Positions 44,494 to 55,304 are shown, counted from the first letter of the stretch. The stretch: DNA of 64,000 nt from Caldimonas caldifontis (GCF_002930615.1 NZ_PSNX01000011.1:1-64000); one strand, 5' to 3'. A program made the numbers and translations. The notes: generated by a model from the sequence alone, not told the origin.

Positions 44494-44847
44494 TCAGGGG
44501 GGGCTGAAGCGCACCGGTTTGCCGGCCTGCTCGCTGGCACATGCCGACAGCATGTCGAAGAAGTCTGCATCGGTCCGGGTGTCAAGCCAGCGCCCGTCGA
44601 CATGGCGGTAGTGATAGCCGCCGGAGCGTGCGGCGAGCCAGATCTCATGCAGCGGCGGCTGCGTGTTGATGACGATCTTGCTCCCGTTGGGAAACACCAG
44701 TTCCAGGAGCCCCCCTGTGCGATGGGTGTCGATGTCGACGACGTCCTCCTGCAGCAACTGGTCCGCACGCGCTTCCACGGCAGCCAGGACCGCCAGGCTG
44801 CGTTCGTGGTACTCGCTGTCGCTCAAGGGAGTGGGGTCCAGAGCCAT
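44494..44847 (-). CDS. cyaY: Frataxin-like iron donor protein CyaY
   Basis: A 117-residue frataxin homologue that binds iron and modulates Fe-S cluster assembly at IscS. The acidic N-terminal helix and the DVDIDTHRTGGLLELVFPNGSKIVIN beta region (key part TGGLLELVFPNGS) fit CyaY, as does the closing WLDTRTDADFFDML. Length is normal. It lies between mrcA and lptM-lysA on the opposite strand, convergent with mrcA. Its start is 18 bases from that of lptM, so the two promoters must overlap. Confidence 0.93.
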   Translation of the reverse strand: MALDPTPLSDSEYHERSLAVLAAVEARADQLLQEDVVDIDTHRTGGLLELVFPNGSKIVINTQPPLHEIWLAARSGGYHYRHVDGRWLDTRTDADFFDMLSACASEQAGKPVRFSPP

Positions 44848-44853
44848 CGCCGA

Positions 44854-44859
44854 TAGAAT
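44854..44859 (+). promoter_or_regulatory. -10-like box 6 bases before lptM
   Basis: TAGAAT lies 6 bases before the lptM ATG, the same geometry as at mrcA, so the lptM-lysA transcript may be leaderless. No ribosome-binding site precedes the ATG. Confidence 0.45.
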
Positions 44860-44865
44860 CCGTGC

Positions 44866-45033
44866 ATGTCGAAACGTGGCCTGATTCTATCTGCCGGCCT
44901 GCTCGCGCTGCTGGCCCTGGGCCTGTCGGCATGCGGGCAGAAGGGTCCTCTCTACCTGCCCCAGACCGCATCGCCTGCCCCGGCCGATGCTGCCTCGGCC
45001 CCCACCTCCCCCTCACCTGTCCCGTCGCGATGA
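44866..45033 (+). CDS. lptM: Short lipoprotein, LptM (YifL) type
   Basis: A 55-residue lipoprotein: MSKRGLILSAGLLALLALGL is the signal, LSAC the lipobox (Cys23), then GQKGPLYLP and a Pro/Ala/Ser tail. CGxKGPLYLP is the hallmark of LptM, which assists oxidative maturation of the LptDE translocon in enterobacteria. The genomic place between cyaY and lysA is conserved. The stop overlaps the lysA start by 4 bases (ATGA). Confidence 0.88.
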   Translation: MSKRGLILSAGLLALLALGLSACGQKGPLYLPQTASPAPADAASAPTSPSPVPSR

Positions 45034-46298
45034 ACCTGCCCGGTGCTCCCTTTCTCGCCTACCGCGGCGAGTCGCTGTATCTCGAGGACTGCGCCCTGGA
45101 CGCATTGGCCGAGCGCTTCGGCACGCCGCTGTATGTGTACTCCCAGGCCGCCATGCTGGCGGCGCTGGCGCCGTATCAACGGGCGCTGGCGGGGCGCGAC
45201 CACCTCATCTGCTACGCGATGAAGGCCAATTCCAACCTGGCCGTGCTGCAGACCTTCGCACGCGCCGGTTGCGGCTTCGACATCGTCTCGGGCGGTGAGC
45301 TCGCGCGCGTGCTGGCCGTGGGCGTGAGCGCCGACCGGGTGGTGTTTTCCGGCGTGGGCAAGACGCGTGAGGAGATGCGCCTGGCCTTGCAGGCCGGCGT
45401 GAAGTGCTTCAACGTGGAGAGCGAGGCCGAACTCGAGGTGCTGTCGGCCATGGCAGTTCAGGAGGGACGCACCGCCCGCATCAGCCTGCGTGTGAACCCG
45501 GACGTGGACGCGGGGACGCATCCCTACATTTCCACCGGGCTGAAAGCGAACAAGTTCGGCGTGGCCCACGAGCGTGCCGTGGCCCTCTATCGGCGAGCGG
45601 CAGGGCTGCCCGGCCTGGAGGTGGTGGGCATCGACTGCCACATCGGGTCGCAGATCACCGACGTGGCCCCCTACCTGGATGCGCTGGACCGTGTGCTCGA
45701 CCTGGTAGAGGCGATCGAGGCCGAGGGCATCCGCCTGCACCATCTCGACCTGGGTGGCGGCTTGGGGATCACCTACACCGACGAGGCGCCGCCCACGGCC
45801 GATGTGCTGATCTCCGCCCTGCTCCAGCGCCTGGACGCACGCGGGCACGGCCATCGCATGGTGATGTTCGAGCCGGGGCGCTCCCTGGTGGGCAATGCCG
45901 GCGTGCTGCTCACCGAGGTTCTTTACCTCAAGCCGGGAGAAGAGAAGAACTTCTGCATCGTCGATGCGGCCATGAACGACCTGATGCGCCCGGCGATGTA
46001 CGAGGCCACGATGGGCATCGTGCCGACGCGCCTGCATAACGCCTCCCCGGTCACCTACGACGTCGTGGGGCCCGTGTGCGAGTCGGGCGACTGGCTGGGC
46101 CGCGACCGCGCCCTGGCGGTGCAACCGGGTGCCCGGCTGGCCATCCTGTCGGCCGGGGCCTACGGCATGACCATGGCCAGCAACTACAACACCCGTGGTC
46201 GTGCGGCCGAGGTGCTGGTCATCGGGGACCAGGCCCACCTCGTGCGCGAGCGGGAGCAGCCGGCCGAACTCTTTCGCAACGAGCGGCTGCTGCCCTGA
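45030..46298 (+). CDS. lysA: Diaminopimelate decarboxylase
   Basis: A 422-residue PLP enzyme making lysine from meso-diaminopimelate. The PLP Lys lies in CYAMKANSN near residue 63, HIGSQITD near 204 and GGGLGI near 243 bind phosphate, and CESGDWLGRD near 352 holds the active-site Cys and acidic residue. Start at 45030 overlaps the lptM stop. dapF, which makes its substrate, lies 3 kb away on the other strand. Confidence 0.96.
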   Translation: MNLPGAPFLAYRGESLYLEDCALDALAERFGTPLYVYSQAAMLAALAPYQRALAGRDHLICYAMKANSNLAVLQTFARAGCGFDIVSGGELARVLAVGVSADRVVFSGVGKTREEMRLALQAGVKCFNVESEAELEVLSAMAVQEGRTARISLRVNPDVDAGTHPYISTGLKANKFGVAHERAVALYRRAAGLPGLEVVGIDCHIGSQITDVAPYLDALDRVLDLVEAIEAEGIRLHHLDLGGGLGITYTDEAPPTADVLISALLQRLDARGHGHRMVMFEPGRSLVGNAGVLLTEVLYLKPGEEKNFCIVDAAMNDLMRPAMYEATMGIVPTRLHNASPVTYDVVGPVCESGDWLGRDRALAVQPGARLAILSAGAYGMTMASNYNTRGRAAEVLVIGDQAHLVREREQPAELFRNERLLP

Positions 46299-46301
46299 CG
46301 C

Positions 46302-47489
46302 TCAGGGCACCTGCTTAAGGATGGCCAGCCCCTTGAGGTACTCGCCCTCGGGGAAGCAGATCGTCATCGGGTGGTCGGGCGCGGCCTCCAAGCGTGACAG
46401 GATCATCCCATCCACCCCGGCATCCAGGCCGGCGCCCGCCACGATCTTGTGAAAGAGTTCGGCACCGATGCCACCCGAACACGAGAAGGTCAGCAGCAGC
46501 CCCCCGGGAGCCAGCAGCTTGAAGGCCAGGCGGTTGATGTCCTTGTAGGCCCGGGAGGCCCGCTCGGCGTGGGCGGCGGTCGGGGCGAATTTCGGCGGAT
46601 CGAGCACGATGGCGTCGAAGGAGCGGCCTTCCTTGATCAGACGGCGCAAGGTCTCGTTCACGTCGGCATCGAGGGCCTGGTGGCGCGCGGCGTCGAAGCC
46701 GTTGAGCCGCACATGCGCGTCGGCCCGGGCCAGGGCCGGCCCGGAGGAATCCACGCTCACCACCTCCTCGGCCCCGCCGGCCAGCGCCGCCACGCTGAAG
46801 CCGCCGGTGTAGCTGTAGCAGTTGAGCACTCGCCGGCAGCCGAAGTGCTGCACCCACTGAGCGAAGCGCCCGCGGTTGTCGCGCTGGTCGAGGTAGTAGC
46901 CGGTCTTGTGGCCCTCGGCCACGTCCAGCGTGAGCTGCCAGCCGTTCTCGTGGATGCGCACTTCGGTGGGCCCCTCGCCTCGTAGCCAGCCGCTGGCGGG
47001 CGCCAGACCTTCGAGGCTGCGCACGCCGGAGTCCGACCGTTCGTAGAGGCGCTGCACGCCGGTCGCCGCGAGCAACTGGTCGGCGATCACCGCCTTCCAG
47101 CGTTCGGTGCCCGCCGAGAGGAACTGGGCGCTGAGCGTGTCGCCATAGCGGTCGACGATAAGCCCGGGCAGGCCGTCGGCCTCGCCATGGATCAGCCGCA
47201 CGGCGTCGCTGTTGAGCGGCAGGCGATCGCGCAACGCCAGCGCGCGGGCAATGCGACGCGAGAAGAAGTCGGCGTCGATGCGCTCGTTCTCGTCGAAGCT
47301 CCACGCACGCACCCGGATCATGGAGGTGGGGCTGAACGCGGCCCAGGCCAGGAAACGGCCATCGTGAGCCTCGACACGCACGGTCTCGCCGGCGTCGGCC
47401 TTGCCGCGGGCGATGGAGCCCTGGAAGACCCAGGGATGTTGGCGCAGCAGGGAGCGCTCCTTGCCTTCGCGCAGGGTGATGACTTTCAT
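46302..47489 (-). CDS. rlmI: 23S rRNA m5C1962 methyltransferase, RlmI family
   Basis: A 395-residue SAM-dependent methyltransferase with an N-terminal PUA domain (about 1-70), an EEHEE-like middle region, and a Rossmann methyltransferase domain. Visible motifs are YYLDQRDNRGRF, NCYSYTGGFSVAAL (SAM motif I), DPPKFAPT (motif IV) and TFSCSGGI with the catalytic Cys (motif VI). Length is normal. It follows the end of the original xerC frame by 15 bases, in an operon led by the lpxL-like genes. Confidence 0.92.
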   Translation of the reverse strand: MKVITLREGKERSLLRQHPWVFQGSIARGKADAGETVRVEAHDGRFLAWAAFSPTSMIRVRAWSFDENERIDADFFSRRIARALALRDRLPLNSDAVRLIHGEADGLPGLIVDRYGDTLSAQFLSAGTERWKAVIADQLLAATGVQRLYERSDSGVRSLEGLAPASGWLRGEGPTEVRIHENGWQLTLDVAEGHKTGYYLDQRDNRGRFAQWVQHFGCRRVLNCYSYTGGFSVAALAGGAEEVVSVDSSGPALARADAHVRLNGFDAARHQALDADVNETLRRLIKEGRSFDAIVLDPPKFAPTAAHAERASRAYKDINRLAFKLLAPGGLLLTFSCSGGIGAELFHKIVAGAGLDAGVDGMILSRLEAAPDHPMTICFPEGEYLKGLAILKQVP

Positions 47490-47504
47490 GGGTGTGGATG
47501 CGCC

Positions 47505-48416
47505 TCAGGGCTTGCGCCTGGCCCGCGGATGAGCCTTGTCATAGACCCGGGCCAGGTGCTGGAAATCGAGCTGGGTGTAGATCTACAGCAGCTCCTGCAC
47601 CGCACGCAGGTCGCCGCTGGACTGCAGCAGGTGCGAGGCGAAGGAGTGGCGCAGCATGTGCGGGTGCACCTGGGTGGGCAGCCCGGCCTGCAGGGCGCGC
47701 CGCGACAGGCGCAGGCGCAGCTGCTGGGGGGAAAGCCGCGCCCCGCGCTCGCTCAGCAGCAGGGGGGCGTCATCGGCTCGCACGTAGCGAGGCCGATGGG
47801 CGAGCCAGGCCACGAGGGCCTCGCGTGCCGCAGCACCGATCGGCACGCTGCGCCGCTTGCCGCCCTTGCCCAGCACATGCACCTCGGCCTCGGCCAGATC
47901 GACCCAGCCTCGGGAGGCGGCGGTGCTGCGCACGTCCAGCCCCACCAGCTCGCTGATGCGCAAACCGCAGCCGTAGAGCAACTCGACGATGCAGCGGTCG
48001 CGTGCGGCCAGGGCGGGATCCTCGTCCTGTACCGGGGTGTGTTCAGCCAGCGCCACGGAATGGTCCACCGACAGCGCCTTGGGCAGCGGTTTGGGCGCCT
48101 TGGGGGCCTTCAGGCCCTCGACGGGGTTGTGGGCGATGCCCCCCTGGCGCCCCCACCAGCGATAGCAGCCGCGCCAGGCGCTCAGCGTGCGGGCCAGGCT
48201 GCGCCCGGACAGGCCCTGGGCGTGCAGCCGGCCCAGCCAGCGGCGCACGTGGTGGGGCTGCACCGCATCCAGCGGCACGCCGGCTTCGACGGCCAGACGC
48301 TGCAGTTGGGCCAGGTCGCGGGCATAGGCCGTGAGCGTGAGTTCGGCCATGCGTCGCTCGACGCGCAGGTGCTCGAGGTAACGCTCGATCTGCGGATCGA
48401 TGCCGTCGCCGTCCAT
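47505..48416 (-). pseudogene. xerC: Tyrosine recombinase XerC, disrupted near the C-terminus
   Basis: XerC acts with XerD at dif to resolve chromosome dimers. The N-terminal SAM-like domain and catalytic residues R153, K184, H253 and R256 are intact. After AVQELL (277) the frame meets TAG at 47583-47585, then continues in the same frame with IYTQLDFQHLARVYDKAHP to a normal stop at 47505. XerC normally has GHANISTTQ between ELL and IYT, so about nine codons have been replaced by one stop. The second catalytic His (in GH) is lost and the nucleophile Tyr (in IYT) is untranslated. The junction carries a 10-base palindrome, GTAGATCTAC. It could be a true pseudogene, a local deletion in this strain, or an assembly error. 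It lies 10 bases after DUF484. Confidence 0.85.
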
Positions 48417-48426
48417 GGCCGCGTGC

Positions 48427-49116
48427 TCAGCCCTCGGGCAGCAGGCGCGTCAGGCCGGCGCTGGCCAGATCGCCCACGCGCATCAGGAACTCGGTGCCCA
48501 TGTCGGCGGTGTAGCGGGTCGGATCAGGAGACCCCAGGACCAGCAGACCGAAGGCCGGAGCCCCCACGGCATGACGCAGCGGAATCATCGCCACCGAGGC
48601 CACGGTCTCTGGATCGTCCAGCCAGCGTACTGCCTCGAAGCCCGCATTGGCGCCGCAGTAGGGTTGGGTGAGGCTGGAGGCGAGTGCCCGCGTGTCCTCG
48701 CTCGCGCCCTGGGCGAAGGCGTGGTCGGCATAGGCACCCACGACGCCCCAGACGCGGATACCCGCCTGGGGAATCAGGAACTGGGCCTTGAGTTCATGCA
48801 CCAGGGTGCCGGGCAGGTCGGCAGGGTCGGCCGTGAGCATCAGCGCACGCGTCCAGCGGTGCAGCTTGTCGGCGATGGCCATGTTCTCCTGGCCATGGCG
48901 GATCATCTCCATGAGACGCATCTCCAGGCCGCGGATCTTCTCGCGCAGCATCTCCATCTGGCGCTCCTGCAGCGAGACGGCGCGATGGCCATGCGGGCTG
49001 GTGAGCTGGATGCTGGCCAGCAGCTCGGCATGCCGCTCGAAGAAACCGGGCGTGTTGGCGAGGAAGCGGGCGATGTCATCCTCGGTGATGCCCTGGATGC
49101 CGGAAGAGGTGCTCAC
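48427..49116 (-). CDS. DUF484 family protein
   Basis: A 229-residue GAF-like protein of the DUF484 family, normally encoded between dapF and xerC. It has an N-terminal helical segment ([20 protein letters not shown]), a coiled coil (about 50-85) and a GAF-like domain (about 95-225). Function is unestablished. It overlaps dapF by 4 bases. Confidence 0.9.
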   Translation of the reverse strand: MSTSSGIQGITEDDIARFLANTPGFFERHAELLASIQLTSPHGHRAVSLQERQMEMLREKIRGLEMRLMEMIRHGQENMAIADKLHRWTRALMLTADPADLPGTLVHELKAQFLIPQAGIRVWGVVGAYADHAFAQGASEDTRALASSLTQPYCGANAGFEAVRWLDDPETVASVAMIPLRHAVGAPAFGLLVLGSPDPTRYTADMGTEFLMRVGDLASAGLTRLLPEG

Positions 49117-49970
49117 AGTTCGATTTCTCCTTCAAAGACGGTCTGCGCCGGGCCGGTCATGAACACATGCGCGTCCCCGCCCGCCCATTCGATGCGCAGC
49201 CGGCCGCCTCGCGTGTCGACCTCGACCGCCGGATCGAGCAGCCCCTGGCGAATGCCGGCCACGACAGCCGCGCAGGCGCCGGTACCACAGGCCAGGGTTT
49301 CACCCGCATCGCGCTCGTACACGCGCAGCTTCACATGGCCGCGGTCGATGATCTGCAGGAAGCCGGCGTTGACCTTGCGGGGAAAGCGCGGGTGCTGCTC
49401 GATGCGCGGGCCCCACTGCGCCACCGGGGCCTGGTCCACATCGTCGACGAGCAGGACCGCATGCGGGTTGCCCATGGACAGCACGGCAACCTCCACGCGC
49501 GCATCGCCCAGATCCAGGGGCCACAGCGGGAAGCCCGCCCCCACCCGCCGGGGCGTGAGATCCGAGGCATCGAACGGGACGCGGTCGAGCTCGAAGATCG
49601 GCGCGTTCATGTCCACCGTCACGCGACCATCGGCTTGCGCCTGCAGCACGAGGCGGTTGTTGACGGTCTCCACCCGCAAGGGATTGCGGTCGCTCAGACC
49701 CTTCTCGTGCACGAAGCGCACGAAGCAGCGCGCACCATTGCCGCAATGCTCGACCTCCTCGCCCGAGGCGCCGTTGAAGATGCGGTAGCGGAAGTCGGCA
49801 TCGGCCGAGGAGGCGCGCTCGACCACGAGGATCTGGTCGGCTCCCACGCCGAAGCGGCGGTCGCCCAGGCGCTGCAACTGCGCCACCGACAGCGACAGCG
49901 GCGTGGTGGTGGCATCAATGACGACGAAGTCATTGCCCGCCCCCTGCATTTTGGTGAAGCGCAGTCTCAT
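49113..49970 (-). CDS. dapF: Diaminopimelate epimerase
   Basis: A 285-residue cofactor-independent epimerase converting LL- to meso-diaminopimelate for lysine and murein. The two catalytic Cys residues lie in EHCGNGARC (near 77-85) and LACGTGACA (near 222-230). [10 protein letters not shown] at the N-terminus is typical. It starts 37 bases after the lpxL-like gene and overlaps DUF484. Confidence 0.96.
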   Translation of the reverse strand: MRLRFTKMQGAGNDFVVIDATTTPLSLSVAQLQRLGDRRFGVGADQILVVERASSADADFRYRIFNGASGEEVEHCGNGARCFVRFVHEKGLSDRNPLRVETVNNRLVLQAQADGRVTVDMNAPIFELDRVPFDASDLTPRRVGAGFPLWPLDLGDARVEVAVLSMGNPHAVLLVDDVDQAPVAQWGPRIEQHPRFPRKVNAGFLQIIDRGHVKLRVYERDAGETLACGTGACAAVVAGIRQGLLDPAVEVDTRGGRLRIEWAGGDAHVFMTGPAQTVFEGEIEL

Positions 49971-50007
49971 GGCGAAGATTATCCCCCGCCTGCGGCCGGG
50001 CGGGCGA

Positions 50008-50889
50008 TCAGTACAGGCGAGGCTCGCCCGGGGGACGGGTCTTGAAGCGCTTGTGGACCCAGAGGTACTGCGCGGGCAGGCGCTCGATCTCGCGTTCGAT
50101 CCACTGGTTCATGCGCAGCGTGTCAGCCAGCGCATCGTCGGTGGGAAAGTCTGTCCACGGTGGCAGGAAACGCACCACATAGCCCTCGCCGCCCGGCAGC
50201 ATCTCGGCCACCACGGGCTGCACCACCATGTCGAGGGCCCGGGCCATGCGAGACGGCGCCAGCAGCGTGGCCGCAGGCACACCGAAAAACGGCACGAAGG
50301 CGGCATCCTTGGGGCCGAAATCCATGTCCGGCAGGTTGAAGAAGGGCTGGCCGCGACGGATGCAGCGCATCAGGGGCTTGGCCGACTCCTTGCGCGAAAA
50401 GATCTCGGCGTTGCCAAAGCGCAGCCGGCCGCGGCGAATCGCTGCATCGAAGACCTTGTCGCTCTGGGCCTGGTAGATGGAGGTGCCGGTCTTCTTCACA
50501 TGCAGCTGGATGGCCACGCCGGCCACGTCCAGGGCCATGAAGTGGGGGGCGAGCCACATCACGGGCTTGTCGCTGCGGTCTGCCAGGCCGATGTCGCCTT
50601 CCACGTGGATCAGGCGCTCCAGGCGAGCCCGCGATCCGTACCACAGCAGGCCTCGTTCGAGCAGGCTGCGCCCCAGCCACTGGAAATGTTCCCGCGCCAG
50701 TGCCTCACGCTCAGCTGCCGACTGCTGGGGAAAGCACAGTTCCAGGTTGCGCAGGGCAATGCGCCGGCGCGACCTCCCGAGTGCATAGAGCGCCCGCCCG
50801 AGCATGCGCCCGATCACGGCCTGCATCGACAGCGGCAACCAGTGCAACAGCCACATCAAGCCGATGGTGGCACGGCTTCCCAGATGCAT
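50008..50889 (-). CDS. lpxL: Lipid A biosynthesis acyltransferase (LpxL/HtrB family)
   Basis: A 293-residue inner-membrane acyltransferase that adds a secondary acyl chain to lipid A. It has an N-terminal hydrophobic anchor (about 8-30), the catalytic HX4D motif in PHFMALD near residue 127, and the late motif [13 protein letters not shown]. Its ATG at 50889 shares a base with the stop of the preceding acyltransferase gene (TGATG), so the pair is coupled. Chain-length specificity cannot be read. Confidence 0.9.
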   Translation of the reverse strand: MHLGSRATIGLMWLLHWLPLSMQAVIGRMLGRALYALGRSRRRIALRNLELCFPQQSAAEREALAREHFQWLGRSLLERGLLWYGSRARLERLIHVEGDIGLADRSDKPVMWLAPHFMALDVAGVAIQLHVKKTGTSIYQAQSDKVFDAAIRRGRLRFGNAEIFSRKESAKPLMRCIRRGQPFFNLPDMDFGPKDAAFVPFFGVPAATLLAPSRMARALDMVVQPVVAEMLPGGEGYVVRFLPPWTDFPTDDALADTLRMNQWIEREIERLPAQYLWVHKRFKTRPPGEPRLY

Positions 50890-51752
50890 CACGCCAGCAC
50901 TCCGTCCGCGGGCGCCGTGCGGGGGTTCTTGTAGCGGTGATAGCCCCAGAGGTACTGGCCTGGGCATTGCAGGATCAATCGTTCCATTGCGCGGTTGATG
51001 CAGGCGGCGGCCGATTCTGCCTCATGGGGCACGGCTTCCTCCAGGGGCGAAAACCGCACGACATAGCCCGCACCCCTCGGAAGGCGCTCGCCCCATGCCA
51101 GCACGATGTGCGCGCCCGTCTGGTGGGCCAGGCGCGCCGCCAGGGTCATGGTGTAGGCCGGCTTGCCGAAGAACGGGGCCCACACCCCCATCCCCTCGGG
51201 CGGCACCTGGTCAGGCAGGAGCCCCACCGCTTCCCCGGCCTTCAGGGCACGGATCATCTGCCGCACGCCCGCAAGCGTCGCCGGCGCCGTCTTCAGGCCC
51301 GGCCGGTGGCGGGCCGTGTCCACCAGATCGCGCAGCGCCGCCTTGCGGGGTGGGCGGTACAGGGCCGTCAGCGCCCCATAACGCTCGCCGAAACGCTCGG
51401 CATAGACCTGGGCCGTCACCTCGAAGCAACCCAGGTGGGGCGTGAGGAAGATCAGGCCCCGCCCTGCGCGGTGGGCCGCATCGACACAGTCCGCACCTTC
51501 CACGCGGGCACGTGCTCCCAGATCGGCATCGTGCGGCCGCATCCACAACCACGGCAGCTCGGCGGCCATGCGACCGGCCTGGGCCACGGCGGGCCGCACG
51601 GCCGACCACGGGAGCCCTGCCTGCGCAGCATTGGCACGAAAACGCCGACGGTAGCTGGGCGACAGTGCGTACGCCAGCCAGCCCAGCCCCCCCCCGATCC
51701 AGTGGAGCAGCCACAAGGGCCATCGGGAAAGCACACGGAAGAGGAATTGCAT
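50889..51752 (-). CDS. Second lysophospholipid/lipid A acyltransferase-like protein
   Basis: A 287-residue paralogue of the LpxL family. It has an N-terminal hydrophobic region (about 5-28), an HX4E form of the catalytic motif in PHLGCFE (near 107-113), and QYLWGYHRYKNP near the end. The ATG at 51752 is chosen because upstream sequence is the intergenic region shared with metK. It heads the operon acyltransferase-lpxL-dapF-DUF484-xerC-rlmI. It may add the other secondary acyl chain (LpxM role) or act on another lipid. Confidence 0.87.
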   Translation of the reverse strand: MQFLFRVLSRWPLWLLHWIGGGLGWLAYALSPSYRRRFRANAAQAGLPWSAVRPAVAQAGRMAAELPWLWMRPHDADLGARARVEGADCVDAAHRAGRGLIFLTPHLGCFEVTAQVYAERFGERYGALTALYRPPRKAALRDLVDTARHRPGLKTAPATLAGVRQMIRALKAGEAVGLLPDQVPPEGMGVWAPFFGKPAYTMTLAARLAHQTGAHIVLAWGERLPRGAGYVVRFSPLEEAVPHEAESAAACINRAMERLILQCPGQYLWGYHRYKNPRTAPADGVLA

Positions 51753-51757
51753 GTTTC

Positions 51758-51763
51758 TATAAT
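51758..51763 (+). promoter_or_regulatory. Consensus -10 box for metK
   Basis: A perfect TATAAT lies 5 bases from the start codon of the divergent acyltransferase gene. Transcription from it would start near 51770 and leave a leader of about 183 bases before the metK GTG at 51953. A good -35 is not evident. Confidence 0.55.
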
Positions 51764-51769
51764 GCGTCC

Positions 51770-51952
51770 ATCGCCGGGTTAAGGAACAACTTGCGGGGCG
51801 ATGCAGAGGGGCAAGCATAGCGAGCCCGCTGCCGGGTGAGTGCCTGCTTCGAGGGCTCGCTCCATAAATTCCGCTAAAGCGTTCGCCGCTCCTCCAGCAC
51901 ACCCGAGACGGCAAACGCCCGAAGGTGAGTCAACTTGATTGGAGGCCCTGCA
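51770..51952 (+). promoter_or_regulatory. Long structured 5' leader of metK, possible cis-regulatory RNA
   Basis: Predicted structure by eye: GCGAGCCC (51820-51827) pairs perfectly with GGGCTCGC (51853-51860). GCGTTCGCCG (51879-51888) pairs with CGGCAAACGC (51909-51918) with one mismatch. The 20-base loop of the second stem contains CCTCCA (51891-51896), complementary to TGGAGG (51940-51945), the metK ribosome-binding site. This would allow a loop-to-SD pseudoknot that hides the site. I do not recognise a known SAM riboswitch class. Confidence 0.45.
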
Positions 51953-53137
<1,185 letters not shown>

Positions 53138-53189
53138 CACCTACGATGTGAGCGCCCGCACACGCGGGGTCGCACCGGAAACTTGGAAC

Positions 53190-53216
53190 AAGCGTGCCTT
53201 TCGGCACGCTTTTTTC
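53190..53216 (+). terminator. Rho-independent terminator after metK
   Basis: A nine-base stem AAGCGTGCC / GGCACGCTT around a TTTC loop is followed by a run of T residues, 53 bases after the metK stop. Confidence 0.9.
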
Positions 53217-53256
53217 TTGTGTGCCATCCAATGACCCGCACTAGCATGGCGCCTCC

Positions 53257-54516
53257 ATGCTGAAGAAGATCCCCGTCGACCAGGTGCGCCTGGGCATGTT
53301 CCTGCACGGCCTGTGCGGGTCGTCCTGGCTCGACCATCCGTTCTGGAAGACCTCCTTCGTCATCAAGGACCAGGCCGATCTCGACAAGCTCCTGCGCAGC
53401 CCCGTCAAGGAGGTGCTGATCGACGTGGACAAGGGGCTGGATGTGGCGGCCCCGGCAGAGGCTCCTGCCCCTGGCACGGCGGACGACGAAAGGCTGAGGG
53501 CCGAGCTGCGCCAGGAAGGCCCTGCCACCCGGCCGTCGCGCCCGGTGCCCGAGGCCCTGAGCCTCGGCGCCGAGGTCGAACGCGCGCAACGGGTGCTGGC
53601 CCAGGCGAAGAAGGAGGTCGGCGTGCTCTTCCGGGAGGCCAGGCTGGGCAAGGTCGTCTCCACCGAACACCTCGGCCCGCTGGTGGATGACATCTCGGAT
53701 TCCGTGCTGCGCAACCCCAGCGCCCTGATCAGCCTGGCGCGGCTCAAGACCAAGGACGACTACACCTACCTCCACTCGGTGGCGGTGGCGGCGCTGGCCG
53801 CGGGCCTGGCGCGCCAGCTTCAGCTCTCCACCGACGAAATCCGCGAGGCGGCGCTGGCCGGCCTGCTGCACGACCTGGGCAAGGCGGCCATCCCGCTGGA
53901 CATCCTGAACAAGCCGGGGCGCCTGACGGACGAGGAGTTCGGCCAGGTCAAGGCCCATCCGCGGGCCGGCTACGACATGCTGGTGGAGGCCGGCGTGCAG
54001 TCGGAGATGGCATTGGACGTGTGCCTGCACCACCACGAGAAGGTGGATGGCAGCGGCTACCCCGATCGCCTGAGGGGCGACGCCATCAGCCTGTACGCCA
54101 AGATGGGCGCGGTGTGCGACGTCTACGACGCCATCACCTCCGACCGCCCCTACAAGGCCGGCTGGCACCCGGCGGAATCGATCCGTCGCATGGCGCAGTG
54201 GACCAAGGAGGGCCACTTCGACGAACGCGTCTTCCAGGCCTTCGTGAAGTGCGTGGGCATCTACCCGACCGGCTCGCTGGTGCGCATGCACTCAGGACGC
54301 CTGGGTGTGGTGCTCGACCAGAGCGAACGCTCGCTGCTCCTGCCACGCGTGAAGGTCTTCTTCTCGACCAAGTCGAACACCTACATCGTGCCCGAGGTGC
54401 TGGAGCTGGGGACGGTGCAGACCAACGACCGCATCGTCGGCCATGAGGACCCGCAGGCCTGGAGCATCGCCAACCTGGATGAGATGTGGACGGGCATCCC
54501 CGGCCGCAAGCCCTGA
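53257..54516 (+). CDS. HD-GYP domain protein, probable cyclic-di-GMP phosphodiesterase
   Basis: A 419-residue soluble protein. The N-terminal DUF3391 domain (about 1-130) precedes an HD-GYP domain (about 150-340). Metal and substrate residues are intact: HD in GLLHDLGK (205-206) and HHHEKVDGSGYP (258-269). Members hydrolyse cyclic di-GMP and so affect motility and biofilm. No sensory or membrane domain is visible. It follows the metK terminator by 40 bases, so it has its own promoter. Its stop abuts that of the HAD gene (TGATCA). Confidence 0.9.
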   Translation: MLKKIPVDQVRLGMFLHGLCGSSWLDHPFWKTSFVIKDQADLDKLLRSPVKEVLIDVDKGLDVAAPAEAPAPGTADDERLRAELRQEGPATRPSRPVPEALSLGAEVERAQRVLAQAKKEVGVLFREARLGKVVSTEHLGPLVDDISDSVLRNPSALISLARLKTKDDYTYLHSVAVAALAAGLARQLQLSTDEIREAALAGLLHDLGKAAIPLDILNKPGRLTDEEFGQVKAHPRAGYDMLVEAGVQSEMALDVCLHHHEKVDGSGYPDRLRGDAISLYAKMGAVCDVYDAITSDRPYKAGWHPAESIRRMAQWTKEGHFDERVFQAFVKCVGIYPTGSLVRMHSGRLGVVLDQSERSLLLPRVKVFFSTKSNTYIVPEVLELGTVQTNDRIVGHEDPQAWSIANLDEMWTGIPGRKP

Positions 54517-55304
54517 TCAGCGGGCGGCCAGCACGGCGTGCGCCACCTCGGCAAAACCGCTGCCACGCTCGGAGGGCGTGACGTAGCGAGGCAGGTGCTG
54601 CATCTGGGGCACGAAGCGCGCGATGTTCGCCACCCCGACACTGTGGGCGAAGCGCTCGAACATGGGCTGATCGTTGGTGGAGTCGCCCACGTAGGCCCAG
54701 CGGTCGAGTTCGCTCGCCAGGTCGATACCCAGCAGTTCCCTGACGATCCAGCAGGCACCGCTCCACTTGCCGTGTGTGCCGAACCAGCCGTTGATGTGGA
54801 TGGAGCTGACGGTGGCCACCATGCCCTCGGATTGCATCAGCGCCACGACCTGGTCGATGCGCTCCTGCGGCAGGTGGGTGAACTCGCTGTGGTCGATGGC
54901 GATGTCGGTGACGCGCCCGGCGCTGTCGCGAGCGAGGTGTGCGCCGGGCACCTCGACAAGGATGCGCTGCGCAACCTCCCCCAGGCGGCGGGCATTGTGC
55001 GTGCGGGTGGCTTCGTCCTGCACATAGAGCCGCCGGCCGTCGGGCAGTACCGCCAGCGCACCGTTCTCCGGCACGATGGCTGCCACCGGCCATGCTCGCG
55101 CAAAGGGTTCCGACCAGCCCATCGGGCGGCCGGTGATGGGGATGACCACCAGCCCGGCGTCCTTCAACTCGTGCAGCGCCTGCAGGGCATCGGACGTGAT
55201 GGCCCCGTCGCGGGTCAGCGTGTCGTCAATGTCGGTGAAGACGCCGCGCAACTGGCGACGGGCCTCCGCCGGCCAGGCGGACAAAGGCTGCATCACGGCG
55301 GGCG

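Noticed and set aside
51770-51952. Known SAM riboswitch (SAM-I, SAM-II or SAM/SAH) in the metK leader
   Set aside because: I could not match the conserved cores of these classes. It is kept only as an unassigned structured leader.
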